64,000 bases of DNA. Source: Prevotella sp. UBA6994. GTDB lineage: Bacteria; Bacteroidota; Bacteroidia; Bacteroidales; Bacteroidaceae. Location of the stretch: contig DJXW01000026.1 in NCBI GenBank assembly GCA_002449845.1, positions 59,502 through 123,501 of the forward strand, read 5' to 3'. The notes beneath the pieces were generated by a model. The model saw only the letters and a list, made by a program, of their open reading frames with translations. It made no database searches and was not told the origin of the DNA. A program made the translations under genes and the position numbers. Of the stretch, positions 1 to 10,300 are shown one piece after another (the first letter of the stretch is position 1; each line of letters begins with the position of its first letter).

Positions 1-2
1 TG

Positions 3-380
3 ATGAAGGGAATGGCTTCATTGCTTTATCCACTTAAATGGTATTTTATTTCGGCAATTTTTTTCTTTGTTTTGTTTCACTTGGTAACTTCTGCTTTATT
101 GATAATGCATCAGAATGGTTTGTTGGGTGATATCGGAGTTTTCTTTTACTTATTAAGTACTATTACTTATTTTGCATTAGGATTTATGCTCAAACAAAAG
201 TATAAGGATAGCTTAGCCAAATTGGGAATTATAATGATGACATATATTTTAGTTACTATGGCATTGAGCTTAGCAGGAATGATGGGAATAAATATTTACA
301 TTGATTTTGCTTGTGTTGCTTTGGGAGTATATTATATCATAACGCTTAGAGATAGATTCGACGTTGATTATGATGACTAA
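3..380 (+). CDS. Small polytopic membrane protein, function unknown
   Basis: The 125-residue product is strongly hydrophobic, with about four predicted membrane segments (roughly residues 12-33, 43-60, 72-91 and 96-112) and a short acidic tail ending DVDYDD. No family is recognised. It begins two bases into the window, so the true start could lie upstream. Its stop overlaps the start of the next gene by about 10 bases, which suggests translational coupling with the nucleotidyltransferase-like protein. Small membrane proteins in this position occur in polysaccharide or exopeptide export clusters, but nothing here proves that. Confidence 0.6.
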   Translation: MKGMASLLYPLKWYFISAIFFFVLFHLVTSALLIMHQNGLLGDIGVFFYLLSTITYFALGFMLKQKYKDSLAKLGIIMMTYILVTMALSLAGMMGINIYIDFACVALGVYYIITLRDRFDVDYDD

Positions 381-1515
381 GAATGAAATTTTAATGTTAA
401 ATTTACTCAAGTCTGCTTTATGGAATCAAGAAGCAGACTTGAGCCTTTTTAATAATAAAGGTGTAGATTGGCAGGGTATTATAGATGTTGCTGATAAACA
501 GGGTGTGGTGTCTTTAGTTGCATCAGCTATTCGAAAGTTAGAAGATCAAGGTCTTTCTGAAGAATATTTGCCCAATGATATTATTAATAAATGTGTAACC
601 CTTCAATTTTCAATCATTAGACAAACAAGTTCTGTTGTTCCTACCATTGAGAGTGTGGTTCAAAAGTTAAGGGAAGCTGGAATAGAACCTATATTGTTGA
701 AAGGACACGGTGTTGCTCAATATTATCTTAAACCAGAATTTCGGTATTGTGGTGATATAGATTTGTATTTAGGTGATGAATTTGTTGATAAGGCAGTTGA
801 TTCTTTGAAGGCTTATGTTGATTTTGTAGATGATTCCTATGATAATGATAAACATTATAATATGAAATGGCAGGATGTAGAAGTGGAATTACATCGCTCG
901 GCTATTGATTTGACTGATACCCAGCAGAATAAATTGTTGTACGAATGGACAGAAAAAGAGTTGCATTCGAATAGGAATCGTCAAGTTGTTATTGGTAATA
1001 CCAATGTGACTGTACCTTCGGAACTATTCGATTCAATTTTCATTTTATTTCATTTGTGGTGGCATTTTGTAAATGGTGGAACTGGAATACGACAGTTTTG
1101 TGATTGGACAATGTGTCTTTATCGTGTTGGAGATAAACTCGATGAAAGAGAATTGAAAGAATTGCTTAACAGATTTGGTATGTTAAGCATGTGGAGAGTC
1201 TTTGGCCATGTAGCAGTTGAGTATCTTGGACTACCAAAAGAAAAGTTTCCTTTGTATAGTAGCAAGAAAAAATATGTTGGGAAAAAAATCACAGAACTTG
1301 CCATGGAATATGGCAATTTTGGCCATGAACATTATCAATATATGGTTATTGATAGTGTTAAAAGAGGTGTCTTCATTCATAAGATAATGACCGCAACATA
1401 TTTTGGAAAATTAAAATTCTGGTGTTTTTGGGCATCTCCTATTTTATCTTTGCCAGTTATTAAGGATTATTATAAAGGAGTGTTCCTGTCATATTGGAAG
1501 AAACTATTCCATTAA
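370..1515 (+). CDS. Nucleotidyltransferase-like protein (NTP_transf_5 / PF14907 type)
   Basis: About 381 residues. The middle carries LLKGHG followed some 20 residues later by the acidic motif GDIDLYLG (Asp about 129 and 131), the two-metal aspartate pair expected of the uncharacterised nucleotidyltransferase family PF14907. A later HRSAIDL segment fits the same fold. Substrate unknown; members often sit in capsule, lasso-peptide or surface-polymer clusters. The ATG at 370 is preferred over a TTG at 364; ATG 373 is also possible. The start overlaps the preceding membrane-protein gene, so the two are probably co-transcribed. Assignment rests on motif recognition. Confidence 0.65.
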   Translation: MMTKNEILMLNLLKSALWNQEADLSLFNNKGVDWQGIIDVADKQGVVSLVASAIRKLEDQGLSEEYLPNDIINKCVTLQFSIIRQTSSVVPTIESVVQKLREAGIEPILLKGHGVAQYYLKPEFRYCGDIDLYLGDEFVDKAVDSLKAYVDFVDDSYDNDKHYNMKWQDVEVELHRSAIDLTDTQQNKLLYEWTEKELHSNRNRQVVIGNTNVTVPSELFDSIFILFHLWWHFVNGGTGIRQFCDWTMCLYRVGDKLDERELKELLNRFGMLSMWRVFGHVAVEYLGLPKEKFPLYSSKKKYVGKKITELAMEYGNFGHEHYQYMVIDSVKRGVFIHKIMTATYFGKLKFWCFWASPILSLPVIKDYYKGVFLSYWKKLFH

Positions 1516-1539
1516 TTCCTTATAATCTCAGTACCATCA

Positions 1540-1578
1540 AAAAAGCGAGGCATGTCTGCAAAACATGCCTCGCTTTTT
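1540..1578. terminator. Bidirectional intrinsic terminator
   Basis: A perfect 16-bp stem (1540-1555 with 1563-1578) around a 7-base loop has an A-run on the left arm and a T-run on the right. It can therefore terminate both the + strand nucleotidyltransferase-like gene and the - strand DUF4859 gene that converge here. Confidence 0.9.
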
Positions 1579-1599
1579 GATATTCATTCAATTAAATGC

Positions 1600-4056
1600 T
1601 TATTTCACAACAAACTTTTTGCCATTTTGGATGTAAATACCCTTGTTAGGATTCTTCACTAATCTACCGCTCAAATCATAAATCTTGCCTTTCTTGGTAG
1701 CAGATGCTGAAACGTTGTCAATACCTGTATAAAGAGCTTCGTCCATGAATGTAACGTGGTAAATATAGCGTTTCGTATCGATTTGGAAGCAGATTTCTGC
1801 ATCTTTGCGATAGCCTTCTTCCAATTCTTGGTCAGAAATGGTAACGATAGAGTACCCGTCTCCAGCTTCTTCAAAGATGATATGTATCATTCCACTCTCG
1901 TCGTAACCACCGTTCTCATGGTTGAAAGACAATCCGTTCTCCAATGGTTTGTAGCCTTCTCCGTAAACTCCAGATTCAGCTTTTCCTCTCAACGTGTAGC
2001 CATTCATCAGTTCGTCAACAGATATTCCGAATGCTGCGGCAGCCTTAGATGGGTCGAATGGTGCGGTTGTATCTTCCAGATCCAAGTTGATGGGGAATGC
2101 AAGCGACTCTTCACCAAGGATTTCATATTCTACGATTTCATTAACGAATTGCACGGTGAATTTGATTTGAACCATGTCTTTCGTTTCCTCGTTCACCAAA
2201 TACAGATTTGCTCTGTAAGAAGAACCAATGGCATTAACTCCAGGAACTTGGTAAACAGAGAACTGACCATTTGAAAGATTGTAGCAAATACCTACTGGAG
2301 CCACGTCATTGCCAGTCCATAAGTGTCCTTGTCCTTCCTTTCCAAGCCATACACCTGGGCGTGGGTCACACGGGTATCTTGAGAATGGAGCATATTTCTC
2401 GCCTGTAGCAGTGGTGATTGAATCGGCAACTTCGCAATACAATACTGGTGAGGTCGTGCCTATAAGCTCGTTCACTACATCTGTTGTCAGGGTATAAGTA
2501 GATTGGTTGCCATTTACCAAGTAGTCTGTGGCGCTTGCGATTACCTGTACGGTTGCGCTTCTTGTAGCCACAATCTTATATCCGCTTTGGTCTTCAGCCT
2601 CTTTTTCCTTTACTTTATAGGTAATGTCGAGAGCGTGATACTTGCCTTCGTTTACGATGTACATGGTAAAATGTGCTTCGTCTCCAATCTTCAAGTTGCC
2701 TGGATAGTGACCAATGTTCAAAGTGGATAAGTCGCCAGCTGTCATAGGTTCTACAAATACTATTGCGCTGGTTCCCCAATTACAAGCTACACCGTCAGCA
2801 GTCATCCAGAATCCACCGTTATTGGCAGTACCTGCACTTGTTAAGTTGTTGTTTGCGTCAAGTACTTGCAAGCTCAATTGGGTAGCTTCGCAACCCAGTT
2901 CTGCGGCAATAGCCTCCGTGTCGAGTGTGAAAGAAATGGTTTCGTAATTGTATGAGTCATCGATGCCTTGTTCTTTTACGATGATAGTCTCGCCCGTTTT
3001 TGTCATTTCGTCCAAGCCAGAATAGTCTGGTTCTTCGATGGTCAATTGAATGCGAATCTTGTAAGCCTTATCATTATATATAATGTACACGTTATTATAA
3101 TAAGAGTCACCTGGTTTCAAGGCATTGCCATGCTGTCCGAGATTAAATTTCAACTTATTGTCACTAAATTCAAATTTCTCGGTATAGTAAACCTCACCTT
3201 GCGTGTTGTATGGAGCAGCCAACACCTCGTCGGAGACGTTTCCTTGCTCGTCTTCTGTTTGCTTAGACAGCCACCATCCTGGAGCTGCAGCCGTGCTTAC
3301 GTTCGTCAATGTGTCCTTCTTGTCTCCAATAGAAGCGTCTCTTTCTGGTGAATAGATAATCTTTGAGAGTACCAGTTCCAACAATTCAGCCGATGGCATT
3401 CCTAACTTCTCCACCAAGTCATTGATTTCAAACTCGTAAGTAGTTCCGTTCGTGCCACTGCGTGGGAATTGCTTTACTTCAAGAGTCGTTTCGCCCACGA
3501 TGTTCAATTCTTTTTCTACCAATGTGGTAGGAGCGGTTACCTCGGGAATTGGTTTCACGATGTAGGTAATGTCAAACGTAGCTTCCTTTTCGCCCAAAAC
3601 AAGTTTAAACTGAGGGTTAAACGTTGCTCCGGCGGCTAAACTGTCAGGGAATTGACCGATGTTGATGGCAAACAAGTCGTTTTCAGAATCCCAAGTAAGT
3701 GTGTTGTAATACACTACATTAGGCCATTCGCCAATCATTCCGTTTCCTTGAATCCAGAAACCACCTTTTCCACCTTGTGTGTAGTTGTCAGAGAAGTTTC
3801 CGTCAGCTTCTTGATAGAAGAACATGTTGGCGTCGGTGCTGCCTTCGCCAGTCCAAGACCTTACGGCATTCATCAAGCCAACCGTGTCTGTACCCAATTG
3901 GGTAGCCACTTCCGTTAGGCTAAAGTTAATGGCATCGGTGTCATACGCTGATCTGGCGTATTGTTCGAGCGTAGCTTTAAACTGCGCTTGTGCCGATAAG
4001 CCTGTAAATAGACATACCACTGCTAACAGCAGTTTCTTTAAGTGAGTAGTTGTCAT
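1600..4056 (-). CDS. Secreted DUF4859-repeat protein with T9SS-type C-terminal tail
   Basis: About 818 residues starting at MTTTHLKKLLLA (an in-frame ATG nine bases upstream at 4065 is the alternative). The N terminus is a classic signal peptide ending LSAQAQ. The body holds about five related blocks of some 130-170 residues, each with a helix rich in A..LG...EL followed by beta segments with NIGQ/NLGQ/NIGHYP patterns; this matches my memory of DUF4859. The last 40 residues (IYDLSGRLVKNP..KGIYI, ending KKFVVK) are the usual Prevotella type IX sorting tail, so surface attachment or release is inferred. It is convergent with the preceding gene and divergent from the SusCD locus; co-regulation is not shown. 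Ligand unknown. Confidence 0.75.
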   Translation of the reverse strand: MTTTHLKKLLLAVVCLFTGLSAQAQFKATLEQYARSAYDTDAINFSLTEVATQLGTDTVGLMNAVRSWTGEGSTDANMFFYQEADGNFSDNYTQGGKGGFWIQGNGMIGEWPNVVYYNTLTWDSENDLFAINIGQFPDSLAAGATFNPQFKLVLGEKEATFDITYIVKPIPEVTAPTTLVEKELNIVGETTLEVKQFPRSGTNGTTYEFEINDLVEKLGMPSAELLELVLSKIIYSPERDASIGDKKDTLTNVSTAAAPGWWLSKQTEDEQGNVSDEVLAAPYNTQGEVYYTEKFEFSDNKLKFNLGQHGNALKPGDSYYNNVYIIYNDKAYKIRIQLTIEEPDYSGLDEMTKTGETIIVKEQGIDDSYNYETISFTLDTEAIAAELGCEATQLSLQVLDANNNLTSAGTANNGGFWMTADGVACNWGTSAIVFVEPMTAGDLSTLNIGHYPGNLKIGDEAHFTMYIVNEGKYHALDITYKVKEKEAEDQSGYKIVATRSATVQVIASATDYLVNGNQSTYTLTTDVVNELIGTTSPVLYCEVADSITTATGEKYAPFSRYPCDPRPGVWLGKEGQGHLWTGNDVAPVGICYNLSNGQFSVYQVPGVNAIGSSYRANLYLVNEETKDMVQIKFTVQFVNEIVEYEILGEESLAFPINLDLEDTTAPFDPSKAAAAFGISVDELMNGYTLRGKAESGVYGEGYKPLENGLSFNHENGGYDESGMIHIIFEEAGDGYSIVTISDQELEEGYRKDAEICFQIDTKRYIYHVTFMDEALYTGIDNVSASATKKGKIYDLSGRLVKNPNKGIYIQNGKKFVVK

Positions 4057-4065
4057 AACATGCAT

Positions 4066-4746
4066 AATAATTTAAGTTAATAATTGATTTCAATAAATGT
4101 TTAGGCAAAACTAAGAAAAAAATGTGTATTTGACAAATAAAAACCACCGAATTTATTGTGAATAGACGTTTTTTTCATACTTTGGACTATTCTTTTATCT
4201 ATAAGTGTGAAAAGTCATGTTTTTGTTTAAAATCAAGTGAATCTCCTTCATTGCGTTCCCATTGGTTTTCTTTGCTTAAAACCATTGGTCACTATGCCAG
4301 TAACCGATGGTTTCTATATGAGTTACCATCGGTTACTATGTGAGAAACCATAGCTTTCATGATTGTTTGTTTCTTGCTTTTTTATCTTCTTAAAGATGCA
4401 AAAATGCGCCATTTCATCGTGAATAATGAATGATTAGCGCCTGATTGTTCTTTCCCGTTCCATAGGTTATGTATAGGCTTACCAAACATGGTGTTTGCTT
4501 ACCTTAAAGATACTGTTTGTTGTCCATAAACATAGTCTTTATAGAATTAACGAGTGAGGGTGGGGGACAGTAAGAAATATTTGATGAAATGTAACAACTT
4601 GTTTTAAAAACTATTCATCTCGTCATTTCTTGTAATAATAAATAGTTAAAATATTTGTGTGATTTAAAAAAAGATGTTATTTTTGCAAAATAATCTAAAT
4701 CGTATAGCTATTTTCTATCGAAAAATCTAACATTTATATACATAAC
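4066..4746. other. Long divergent intergenic region with an inverted-repeat cluster
   Basis: No gene is seen. At 4276-4356 there is a cluster of related short words built on ACCATTGG, ACCGATGG, ACCATCGG and ACCATAG. A perfect 13-bp inverted repeat is formed by 4299-4311 and 4325-4337. The promoter of the SusCD locus lies at the right-hand end. The rest is AT-rich DNA that probably holds regulatory sites for both divergent genes. Confidence 0.6.
4654..4685 (+). promoter_or_regulatory. Bacteroidota sigma-70 promoter for the SusCD locus
   Basis: A -33 TTTG (4654-4657) and a -7 TATTTTTG (4678-4685; consensus TAnnTTTG) are separated by 20 bp. They lie about 60 bp upstream of the first fasciclin gene. 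Confidence 0.75.
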
Positions 4747-7356
4747 ATGAAAATTTGCATACCTAAGAAGAAAGAATGTGTGGCGGCTATTGTTGCTTCC
4801 TTGCTGCTTTCAGGAAGTGGTGTCTTGCAGTCGTGTAGTACTGACGAGCTTACTGGTCAGCCCTCATGGCTTGGAAACTCCATTTACGAGCGTTTGCAGG
4901 AAGATGGCAATTACACCTACACACTGCGTCTCATCGATGACCTGAATCAGACATCGGTATTGAGCCAAACAGGTAGTAAGACACTTTTCGTAGCTGATGA
5001 CAAGGCTTACGACGAGTTCTTCAAGAGTAATTCATGGGGAGTGAAAAGGTACGAAGACCTGAGTGCTGCCCAGAAGAAATTGTTGCTGAATGCTTCTATG
5101 GTGAACAATGCTTACCTTGTGGAGTTGCTTTCCAATGTGAGTGGCAATCCTCCCTCTGAGGGTGAGTGTATGCGTAGGGCAACGGCAGTCTCTGTTTACG
5201 ATTCCGTTTCGAGAATCTACCCAGACCAAATGCCAAACACGGTTTATTGGGAAAAGTACAAGGACCACAAGAACGGTATCGTATTGTTGCGCGACAACTC
5301 CAGTAAGCCTATGATTCACTTCTTGCCAGCTTACATGAAGTTGAACAAGATTACCAGTGAAGACTTGGCAATCTTGACCAACCAGCGTTCAAACTCTGTT
5401 TCTGACGCATGGGTAAACGGCATGAAGATTATCGACCGAGACATTGCTTGCAAGAATGGTTACATCCATAAGGTGGACGGAGTAATGACGTCTTCTGACA
5501 ACATGGCGGAAATCATTCACAAACATGCTAACATGTCAACCTTCTCCAGTCTGCTCGACCGTTTCTCTGCTCCTTATTACAATGAAGAGGCTACCTCAGA
5601 CTACAGACGTCTTTACAACACCAACGACTCTGTGTATGTGCTGCGCTATTTTGCCAGTACGGCGGCACGAGATGGCTATGCTACTGACGGTAACTTAAAG
5701 AGCGACCCTAACGGAAACTTGGTTGACGCTCAGCTGACCTTCGATCCAGGATGGAACCAATATATGTACACCAACACCGCAGGTAGGGACATGCACTACG
5801 ATGCAGGAGCTATGCTCGTACCTACCAATGAAGCGTTGGATTTCTGGTGGAACCACGACGGTAGGGCTTTGCAAGACATGTATGGCTCATGGGAGAACGT
5901 ACCATTGAAAGTGCTCGTTCAGTTGATGAATATCAACATGATAAACACGTTCTCTGAAACCGTTCCTTCAAAGTTCGACTATATCGTAGATAATACCACC
6001 AAGGTGACGCTCGGCGTTACTCCCGAACACGTCGATAGTTGTTTCATGGGATGTAATGGTGTTGTCTATTTAATTAATAAGGTGTTCTCACCCGCATCTT
6101 ACTCATCCGTTTCGTTCCCGGCATTGATCAACGAGAACACGATGAACGTGATTTACTGGGGTATCGAGAACTTATACTTTAACGCATACCTCAACTCAAT
6201 GGATTCCTACTATAGCTTCTTCATTCCTACGAATGATGCTATGTTGCGCTATGTTGACCCCTGTTCTTACGGTTCTTCCTTGTCTGTTCTCTACGAGTTC
6301 TATTACGACAAAGATGCCAAGACCGTGAAGGCTCATCGTTACAGTTACGATGTGAATACACAGCAAATCGTACCAGGACCCACATTGAGCGATGCTACAA
6401 CGGAACAAGTGTCTAACCGTCTTACCGATTTGCTCAACAGCTTAATCGTGGTTGGCAACGTGGAAGATGGACACACCTATTATAAAACTAAGGGCGGAAG
6501 TCCGCTGATGGTTACTCATGCTGGTCAAGAAAATACAATGACCGTTTCAGGTGGCTTGCAGATAGAGACCAACACCCCGATTACCGTTAATACCATATAC
6601 GACGAAAGTGCGAGTGGTAACGGTAAATCGTATGTTGTCAATACCCAAATGCCATTGACCAGCCAGCGTTCTACCTACGCCATCTTAAAGGACATTCCCG
6701 AATGCTCTAAGTTCTATGAGCTTTTGGTTGGCAGTAAGTTGCTTTCGTCAAGATTGAGCTCACGCTATACTTGTGCTGATTACAATATCAACCTTTTCGA
6801 TGCTTATAATTACACGGTATATGTGCCAACCAATGATGCGATAGAAAAACTCCAGGCTGATGGAATCCTTCCAGAGTGGGGAGACTTTGACGATTTGACG
6901 GTTGAGATGTTTGGCGGTGATGCTACGCTTTTGAAGAAAGCACAAAACATCATCACCAACCGTATCACCGACTTCTTGCGTTACCATATACAAGACAACT
7001 CGGTGTTTATCGGTGGTCAGCCAGTAAGCGAGGTGAAATATGAAACATCTAAGTTGAATCCCATTAACAGCCGATTCTTCAGTCTTACCGTTACTGCCGA
7101 CGATAACAGGATGCAGATTTCCGACCAGCTCGGCAATACACGTAACGTTGTGAAAGACCGTGGCTATTACAACATGATTGGTCGTGAGTACTGGAAGCAA
7201 GGTTCAGGAAACAATGACCTTATCTACAATGCCTCTGACGTGGTGGTTCATCAGATTGATGGAGCCCTCTTCTATGACCAAGAACAGTTGACCTCATGGA
7301 AAGATGAGATAGAGGCTTTGATACCAACACCATCTAACGCTAAAAGGAGGAGATAA
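4747..7356 (+). CDS. Fasciclin-domain lipoprotein, first gene of the SusCD locus
   Basis: 869 residues. The signal peptide ends in a lipobox (LQSC, Cys about 30), so the protein is expected at the outer membrane. Several fasciclin-like repeats are visible through the hallmark TLFVADDKAYDEF / VPTNEALDF / IPTNDAMLRY / VPTNDAIEKL segments, about four in all. Fasciclin domains are adhesion or binding modules. In SusC/SusD loci such lipoproteins take the place usually held by SusE/SusF-type surface binders, so substrate capture at the cell surface is inferred. It sits 2 bp upstream of the SusC gene and is clearly in its operon. The basic C terminus (KRRR) is unremarkable. Confidence 0.8.
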   Translation: MKICIPKKKECVAAIVASLLLSGSGVLQSCSTDELTGQPSWLGNSIYERLQEDGNYTYTLRLIDDLNQTSVLSQTGSKTLFVADDKAYDEFFKSNSWGVKRYEDLSAAQKKLLLNASMVNNAYLVELLSNVSGNPPSEGECMRRATAVSVYDSVSRIYPDQMPNTVYWEKYKDHKNGIVLLRDNSSKPMIHFLPAYMKLNKITSEDLAILTNQRSNSVSDAWVNGMKIIDRDIACKNGYIHKVDGVMTSSDNMAEIIHKHANMSTFSSLLDRFSAPYYNEEATSDYRRLYNTNDSVYVLRYFASTAARDGYATDGNLKSDPNGNLVDAQLTFDPGWNQYMYTNTAGRDMHYDAGAMLVPTNEALDFWWNHDGRALQDMYGSWENVPLKVLVQLMNINMINTFSETVPSKFDYIVDNTTKVTLGVTPEHVDSCFMGCNGVVYLINKVFSPASYSSVSFPALINENTMNVIYWGIENLYFNAYLNSMDSYYSFFIPTNDAMLRYVDPCSYGSSLSVLYEFYYDKDAKTVKAHRYSYDVNTQQIVPGPTLSDATTEQVSNRLTDLLNSLIVVGNVEDGHTYYKTKGGSPLMVTHAGQENTMTVSGGLQIETNTPITVNTIYDESASGNGKSYVVNTQMPLTSQRSTYAILKDIPECSKFYELLVGSKLLSSRLSSRYTCADYNINLFDAYNYTVYVPTNDAIEKLQADGILPEWGDFDDLTVEMFGGDATLLKKAQNIITNRITDFLRYHIQDNSVFIGGQPVSEVKYETSKLNPINSRFFSLTVTADDNRMQISDQLGNTRNVVKDRGYYNMIGREYWKQGSGNNDLIYNASDVVVHQIDGALFYDQEQLTSWKDEIEALIPTPSNAKRRR

Positions 7357-7358
7357 TT

Positions 7359-10300
7359 ATGAATGGCCGATTAAGATATTTCATTTTGTCGCTGCTTAGT
7401 ATAGTAGCCATTGGTGCTTCGGCACAGATAACAGCCGTTCATGGAACGGTAACTGATGAGTTTGGAGAGCTCACGGGTGCTTCCGTTTGTGAGATTGACG
7501 GTAGTGGACGTATCATCGAGGCTACCGTGACCGACATCAACGGTAACTTCTCCATGAAGATCAGCAACCCGAAAGACAAGCTTCGTTTCAGTTACGTAGG
7601 TTTCAAGAATGTGATTCTGCCTATCGACCGTGAGGAATACCAAGTGTCCATGAAGTCGGAAACCAACTTGAAGGAGGTGACCGTCGTGGCAAAGCGCCGC
7701 TTGAATGGTGGTGGTTTGGCTATTCCTGAGAAAGAAATCTCATTTGCCACGCAGACCATCGATGCAAAGGAGTTTGACGGTCTGGGTATGAACACCATCG
7801 ACGAGGCTCTTCAAGGACGTATTGCCGGTCTTGACATTATTTCTAATTCAGGTAACCTGGGAGCTGGTACTACCATGCGTCTGCGTGGTGCTTCGTCTAT
7901 CAGTTCTCTGACCAATGCCAACCCGCTGATTGTGGTGAACGGTAATACGTGGAACGTGGATATGTCTAACTTCGACATGACCAGTGCCAACGATGAGCAG
8001 TTTGCCCAGTTGCTGAACGTGAACCCCGAAGACATTGCCAGCATCACCGTGCTGAAAGATGCTGCCGCTACCGCCATCTATGGTTCACAGGGTGCGAATG
8101 GTGTGATTGAGATTACCACCAAGAGAGGTACTCGCGGTAAGCCAAGACTTGAATATCGTTTGCGTTTAACGGGTACTTATCAGCCAAAGGGTTATAAGAT
8201 GTTGAACGGTGACGACTATACCATGTTGCTGAAGGAGTCTTACTTCAACCCCGAACAGAATGACAATTCTTCTAACATCAGGGAGTTGAACTATGATCCT
8301 ACCTTCTCTGAGTATGAGCAGTACAACAACAATACCGACTGGATGGATGCGGTAACCCAATGGGGCTTGCGCCAAAACCATAGCTTGGTGATTTCGGGTG
8401 GTGGCGAGAAAGCTACGTTCCGTATCTCTGGTGGTTTCGACCATGAGACAGGTTCGGTTATCAAGCAGAAGTTGAATCGTTTCTCTACCCGTGTGGCTCT
8501 CGACTACTTTGTGAGCGACAGGATTACGATTAAGACCAACTTCTCATTGACTTATACACAAAATAACAGAAACTCTGACAACCTCTTGTCTTTGGCTTAC
8601 AGGAAGATGCCAAACATGAGTATCTATGAGCAAGATCCTCTGACGGGTGCAGATACAGACAAGTATTACACCATGCTCCAGAGTGCTTCTTCGGTATTCA
8701 ATGATAACCAAAAGAATATGGTGAACCCCGTGGCAAGTGCCAATCTCGCCATCAATAAGGCAAGTACCTACGACATTTCTCCTGAGTTTATCATGAACTA
8801 CCGTCTGTTGGGCTTGGATGAGGAGCATACGAGATTAGACTGGGAAGGTAGAGTTTATATGAACATTTTCAACGACTACGTGAACAGATTCTATCCCAGT
8901 GAGTTAAAGACCGTTTCTTGGGATGCAGGAGTAAATACCTCCTACGCAGGTAGCACCAAGAGCGTGGCTTTAACCACGAAGCAATCGTTGTTCTTCTATC
9001 CTCATTTCAACAACGAGAATCACAAGTTGTCAATCATGGCACGTTTCGAGCTGACTACCGGTAGTTCTACCGGACAGGGTACCGATGGTAAGGGACTCGT
9101 TTCAGGTGGTCCTTCCAGTCCTGATGCCGGTGGTTTGATTACAGGTATGTCTTCCAGCTTCAGCCAGTGGAGGTCTATGTATTACACCATGCAGGCGCAC
9201 TACGCCTTTAAGGAGCGATACATGCTTGACGTTTCAGTACGTGCCGACGGTACGACCAAGTTCGGACCAGACCGTAGATGGGGTTATTTCCCCGCTGTTT
9301 CTGCCCGTTGGAACTTTGCCGAAGAGCCCTGGATTAAGAAGGCAACAGAGAAATGGCTCTCTATGTGGTCTATCCGTGCAAGTTGGGGTATGGTAGGTAA
9401 CCAGCCTGGTCAAGACTATTTGTATATGAGTAAGTATGGTGCTGCTGACCGTTACATTGGCTTGGCAGCTATGCGCCCCAACAACATCCGTCTGACCGAT
9501 TTGCGTTGGGAGACTACTTCCACATACGACGTTGGTACGGATATCGGCTTGTTCAACAATAAGTTTAACCTGACGATGGAATGGTATCATTCTACCCGTC
9601 GTGACATGTTGATGAGTAATGTACGTATTCCTTCCAACTCTGGTTTCTATACCTTGGCTTACAGAAACGTGGGTTCTATGCGTAATATCGGTTGGGAGTT
9701 CCACCTCAATACCAATAGGCTGGTGGAGATTGGCAAGTTCTATGCTGACATCAATGCAACCTTCGGTAACAACTCCAATGAAATCCTGACGATGGACCCA
9801 ACGGTGTTGGAGTCTTTGAACTCTGATTTCCATTTCAATAACCGTGAGGTTCTTCAGCGTGTTCAGTTGCACAATCCTTTCGGAGCCATTTACGGTTTCA
9901 AGTATAAGGGCGTATATGAGTACCAGTATGAAACGTTCAAGGACATGAACGAGACACAGAGGGCTGACTTCCTCGCTGCCGGACATACGGCTCCTATCGC
10001 TCAAACCGAAACAGGTGCAGTGATTTACGACGATGAGGGCGATCCCATCCGTATGATGTACGCTTATTCAAACGATGCTGCCGGAAAGAACTACAAGTTT
10101 AAGGGTGGTGATGCTATTTATGAAGACATCAACCATGACGGTAACATCAATGCCCTTGACATTGTTTATTTAGGTAGCTCACTTCCAAAGTTGACTGGTG
10201 GATTTGGTTTCTCTTTGAATTATGCTCGTTGGAGGCTCAACGCACAGTTCAACTACCGTGTAGGAAACAAGATTTTGAATCTTGCCCGTTTGGATGCTGA

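Noticed and set aside
9234..10004. 256-residue - strand frame inside the first SusC gene
   Set aside because: Shadow of the strong SusC coding frame.
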